DNA of 64,000 nt, taken from NCBI GenBank assembly GCA_900316115.1, contig ONBN01000002.1, positions 32,082 through 96,081 on the forward strand. Reading direction: 5' to 3'. Position numbers and translations under genes: made by a program. The notes below the pieces were generated by a model. That model did no database searches, was not told the origin of the DNA, and saw only the letters and a program-made list of their open reading frames with translations. This DNA is from an uncultured Eubacteriales bacterium (GTDB lineage: Bacteria > Bacillota > Clostridia > Lachnospirales > Lachnospiraceae). Shown here piece after piece: positions 63,087 to 64,000 of the stretch. Position 1 is the stretch's first letter, and the number at the start of each line of letters is the position of its first letter.

Positions 63087-63917
63087 CTATGATAAACTTA
63101 TCATCCACTTGCGTCTTTTAAAAACAATAAGCGATACCACCAGCCTGAATATCTCTTCTGTAGTAAGTAACGTGTATACACCTACAATCCCCCACTGGAA
63201 TACGTATGCAGCAAGCAGGCATAAAGGAATTCCAATACACCATGTTCCAACGATATCAATAAGCATTATGATCCTGGTATTGCCTCCACTTCGTATAATA
63301 CCACCGCCAAGAATCATATTTTCAACCTTGATCGGAGCATACAGGGCAAATACAACCAGCAGAATCTTTCCAAGTGCTTTTACATTAAAATCCACATGAT
63401 ACAATCTGATATATGGCTCTGCTATAAAAATAAGCATTGCCGATACCAAAACTGCACCGATTAAACCGGCACACATAATTTTCTTAGATTCTTTATATGC
63501 GTCATCGTATTCTTTCTTACCAAGCCTCTTGCCAACCATCACACCAGCCGCTGCAGATAAACCACTTAACGCTCCCACGATCAGCCCTTGTATTGGACAT
63601 GTAAGTGTATAGGCAGCCAGATTCGATGTACCAAGATGGCCATATACTGCTGATTCCACATTCTGTCCAAGACTCCATAAAAATTCACTGACCAGAATAG
63701 GCATGATCATTATAAAATAATTGCCAAAGCTGATCTTTTCAAAACGAAATGACAGTACCGGTTTATCTCCATCTTTTTTCACACAAACAACAAATCCTAT
63801 AACAATAAATACCAAATTGAACAATTGGGAAACGAGAGTTGCAATTGCGGCCCCTTTTATTCCCATTGAGGAAAATCCAAGTTTTCCAAATATTAATATA
63901 TAACCTGAATTATTCAT
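63087..63917 (-). CDS. MATE family efflux transporter, C-terminal part
   Basis: 276 residues covering about the last seven of twelve MATE helices, including the family segment YILIFGKLGFSSMGIKGAAIATLVS near the start and GGIIRSGGNTRIIM later. MATE exporters use Na+ or H+ to expel drugs and metabolites. The first helices are missing. An in-frame TAA lies five codons before the ATG, while another frame from the window edge reads TPRSVRTTVFYLYISDLIV and stops over the ATG. This suggests a frameshift near 63930 or a gene cut by the window edge; ATG 63917 is unlikely to be the natural start. Confidence 0.75.
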   Translation of the reverse strand: MNNSGYILIFGKLGFSSMGIKGAAIATLVSQLFNLVFIVIGFVVCVKKDGDKPVLSFRFEKISFGNYFIMIMPILVSEFLWSLGQNVESAVYGHLGTSNLAAYTLTCPIQGLIVGALSGLSAAAGVMVGKRLGKKEYDDAYKESKKIMCAGLIGAVLVSAMLIFIAEPYIRLYHVDFNVKALGKILLVVFALYAPIKVENMILGGGIIRSGGNTRIIMLIDIVGTWCIGIPLCLLAAYVFQWGIVGVYTLLTTEEIFRLVVSLIVFKRRKWMISLS

Positions 63918-64000
63918 GAGTACTCGTCCTTAACAATCAGATCGGAAATGTACAGGTAAAAAACTGTTGTTCTTACAGATCTAGGTGTCATCCCTGAAAA

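Noticed and set aside
1-64000. Genomic island or prophage
   Set aside because: No integrase, transposase, tRNA site or phage genes; gene order is mostly conserved housekeeping.

Overview
The window is a compact, low-to-mid GC chromosomal segment from an anaerobic, spore-forming-type Firmicute, most likely a gut Lachnospiraceae (Clostridia). This rests on gene content and order (Rnf complex, membrane carboxyltransferase operon, FAD enzyme-cmk-ispH-rpsA, yicC-remA-gmk-rpoZ-rimO-pgsA-cinA, T-box leaders, SleB-type hydrolase), not on a marker search. Nearly all genes lie on the minus strand. Plus-strand exceptions are an RNase H-like gene, a small cluster at 43.1-44.3 kb, and rqcH plus an ABC-F gene at 49.9-53.3 kb. 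I saw no tRNA, rRNA, CRISPR array, transposase or phage gene.

Layout. 0-3.4 kb: U32 peptidase (cut by the window edge), zapA, ruvB, ruvA. 3.6-8.7 kb: rnfCDGEAB, the ferredoxin:NAD+ oxidoreductase ion pump, with rnfB frameshifted. 8.7-14.7 kb: a CmpB-type membrane protein, the RNase H-like gene, and FAD enzyme-cmk-ispH-rpsA. 14.9-20.2 kb: a five-gene biotin-dependent operon holding both a CoA-type carboxyltransferase and an OadA/5S-type carboxyltransferase, with one biotin carrier, an OadG-like anchor and the Na+-pumping beta subunit. 20.3-27.1 kb: two D,D-carboxypeptidases flanking a phospholipase C-like protein, scpB, scpA, a phosphoesterase and a MoeA-like protein. 27.3-33.1 kb: a very large sortase-type surface protein broken by one frameshift and one in-frame stop. 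33.3-41.4 kb: cardiolipin synthase, rpsU, alaS, T-box-tyrS and a membrane MutS-like ATPase. 41.4-44.3 kb: a repeat-type cell-wall hydrolase, a degenerate tandem repeat array beside its promoter, an extremely Cys-rich small protein and two unknown small proteins. 44.4-49.8 kb: the housekeeping operon yicC to cinA. 49.9-53.3 kb: rqcH and the ABC-F gene. 53.3-63.0 kb: a leucine-themed block (livJHMGF with livF broken, leuS, and leuA under a Leu-specific T-box). 63.1-64 kb: the 3' part of a MATE exporter.

How it works together. Rnf and the decarboxylase beta subunit are two ion pumps, suggesting that ferredoxin oxidation and decarboxylation or transcarboxylation both feed a membrane ion gradient. 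leuA, leuS and liv combine leucine synthesis, charging and uptake. Four genes (rnfB, livF, the adhesin, probably the MATE gene) carry lesions, and ispH/rpsA overlap out of frame. That is many for 64 kb, so base-level accuracy of this assembly should be checked before these are read as biology. The most novel-looking items are the Cys-rich/small-protein cluster with its neighbouring repeat array, the GLPN-repeat adhesin, and the hybrid carboxyltransferase operon.
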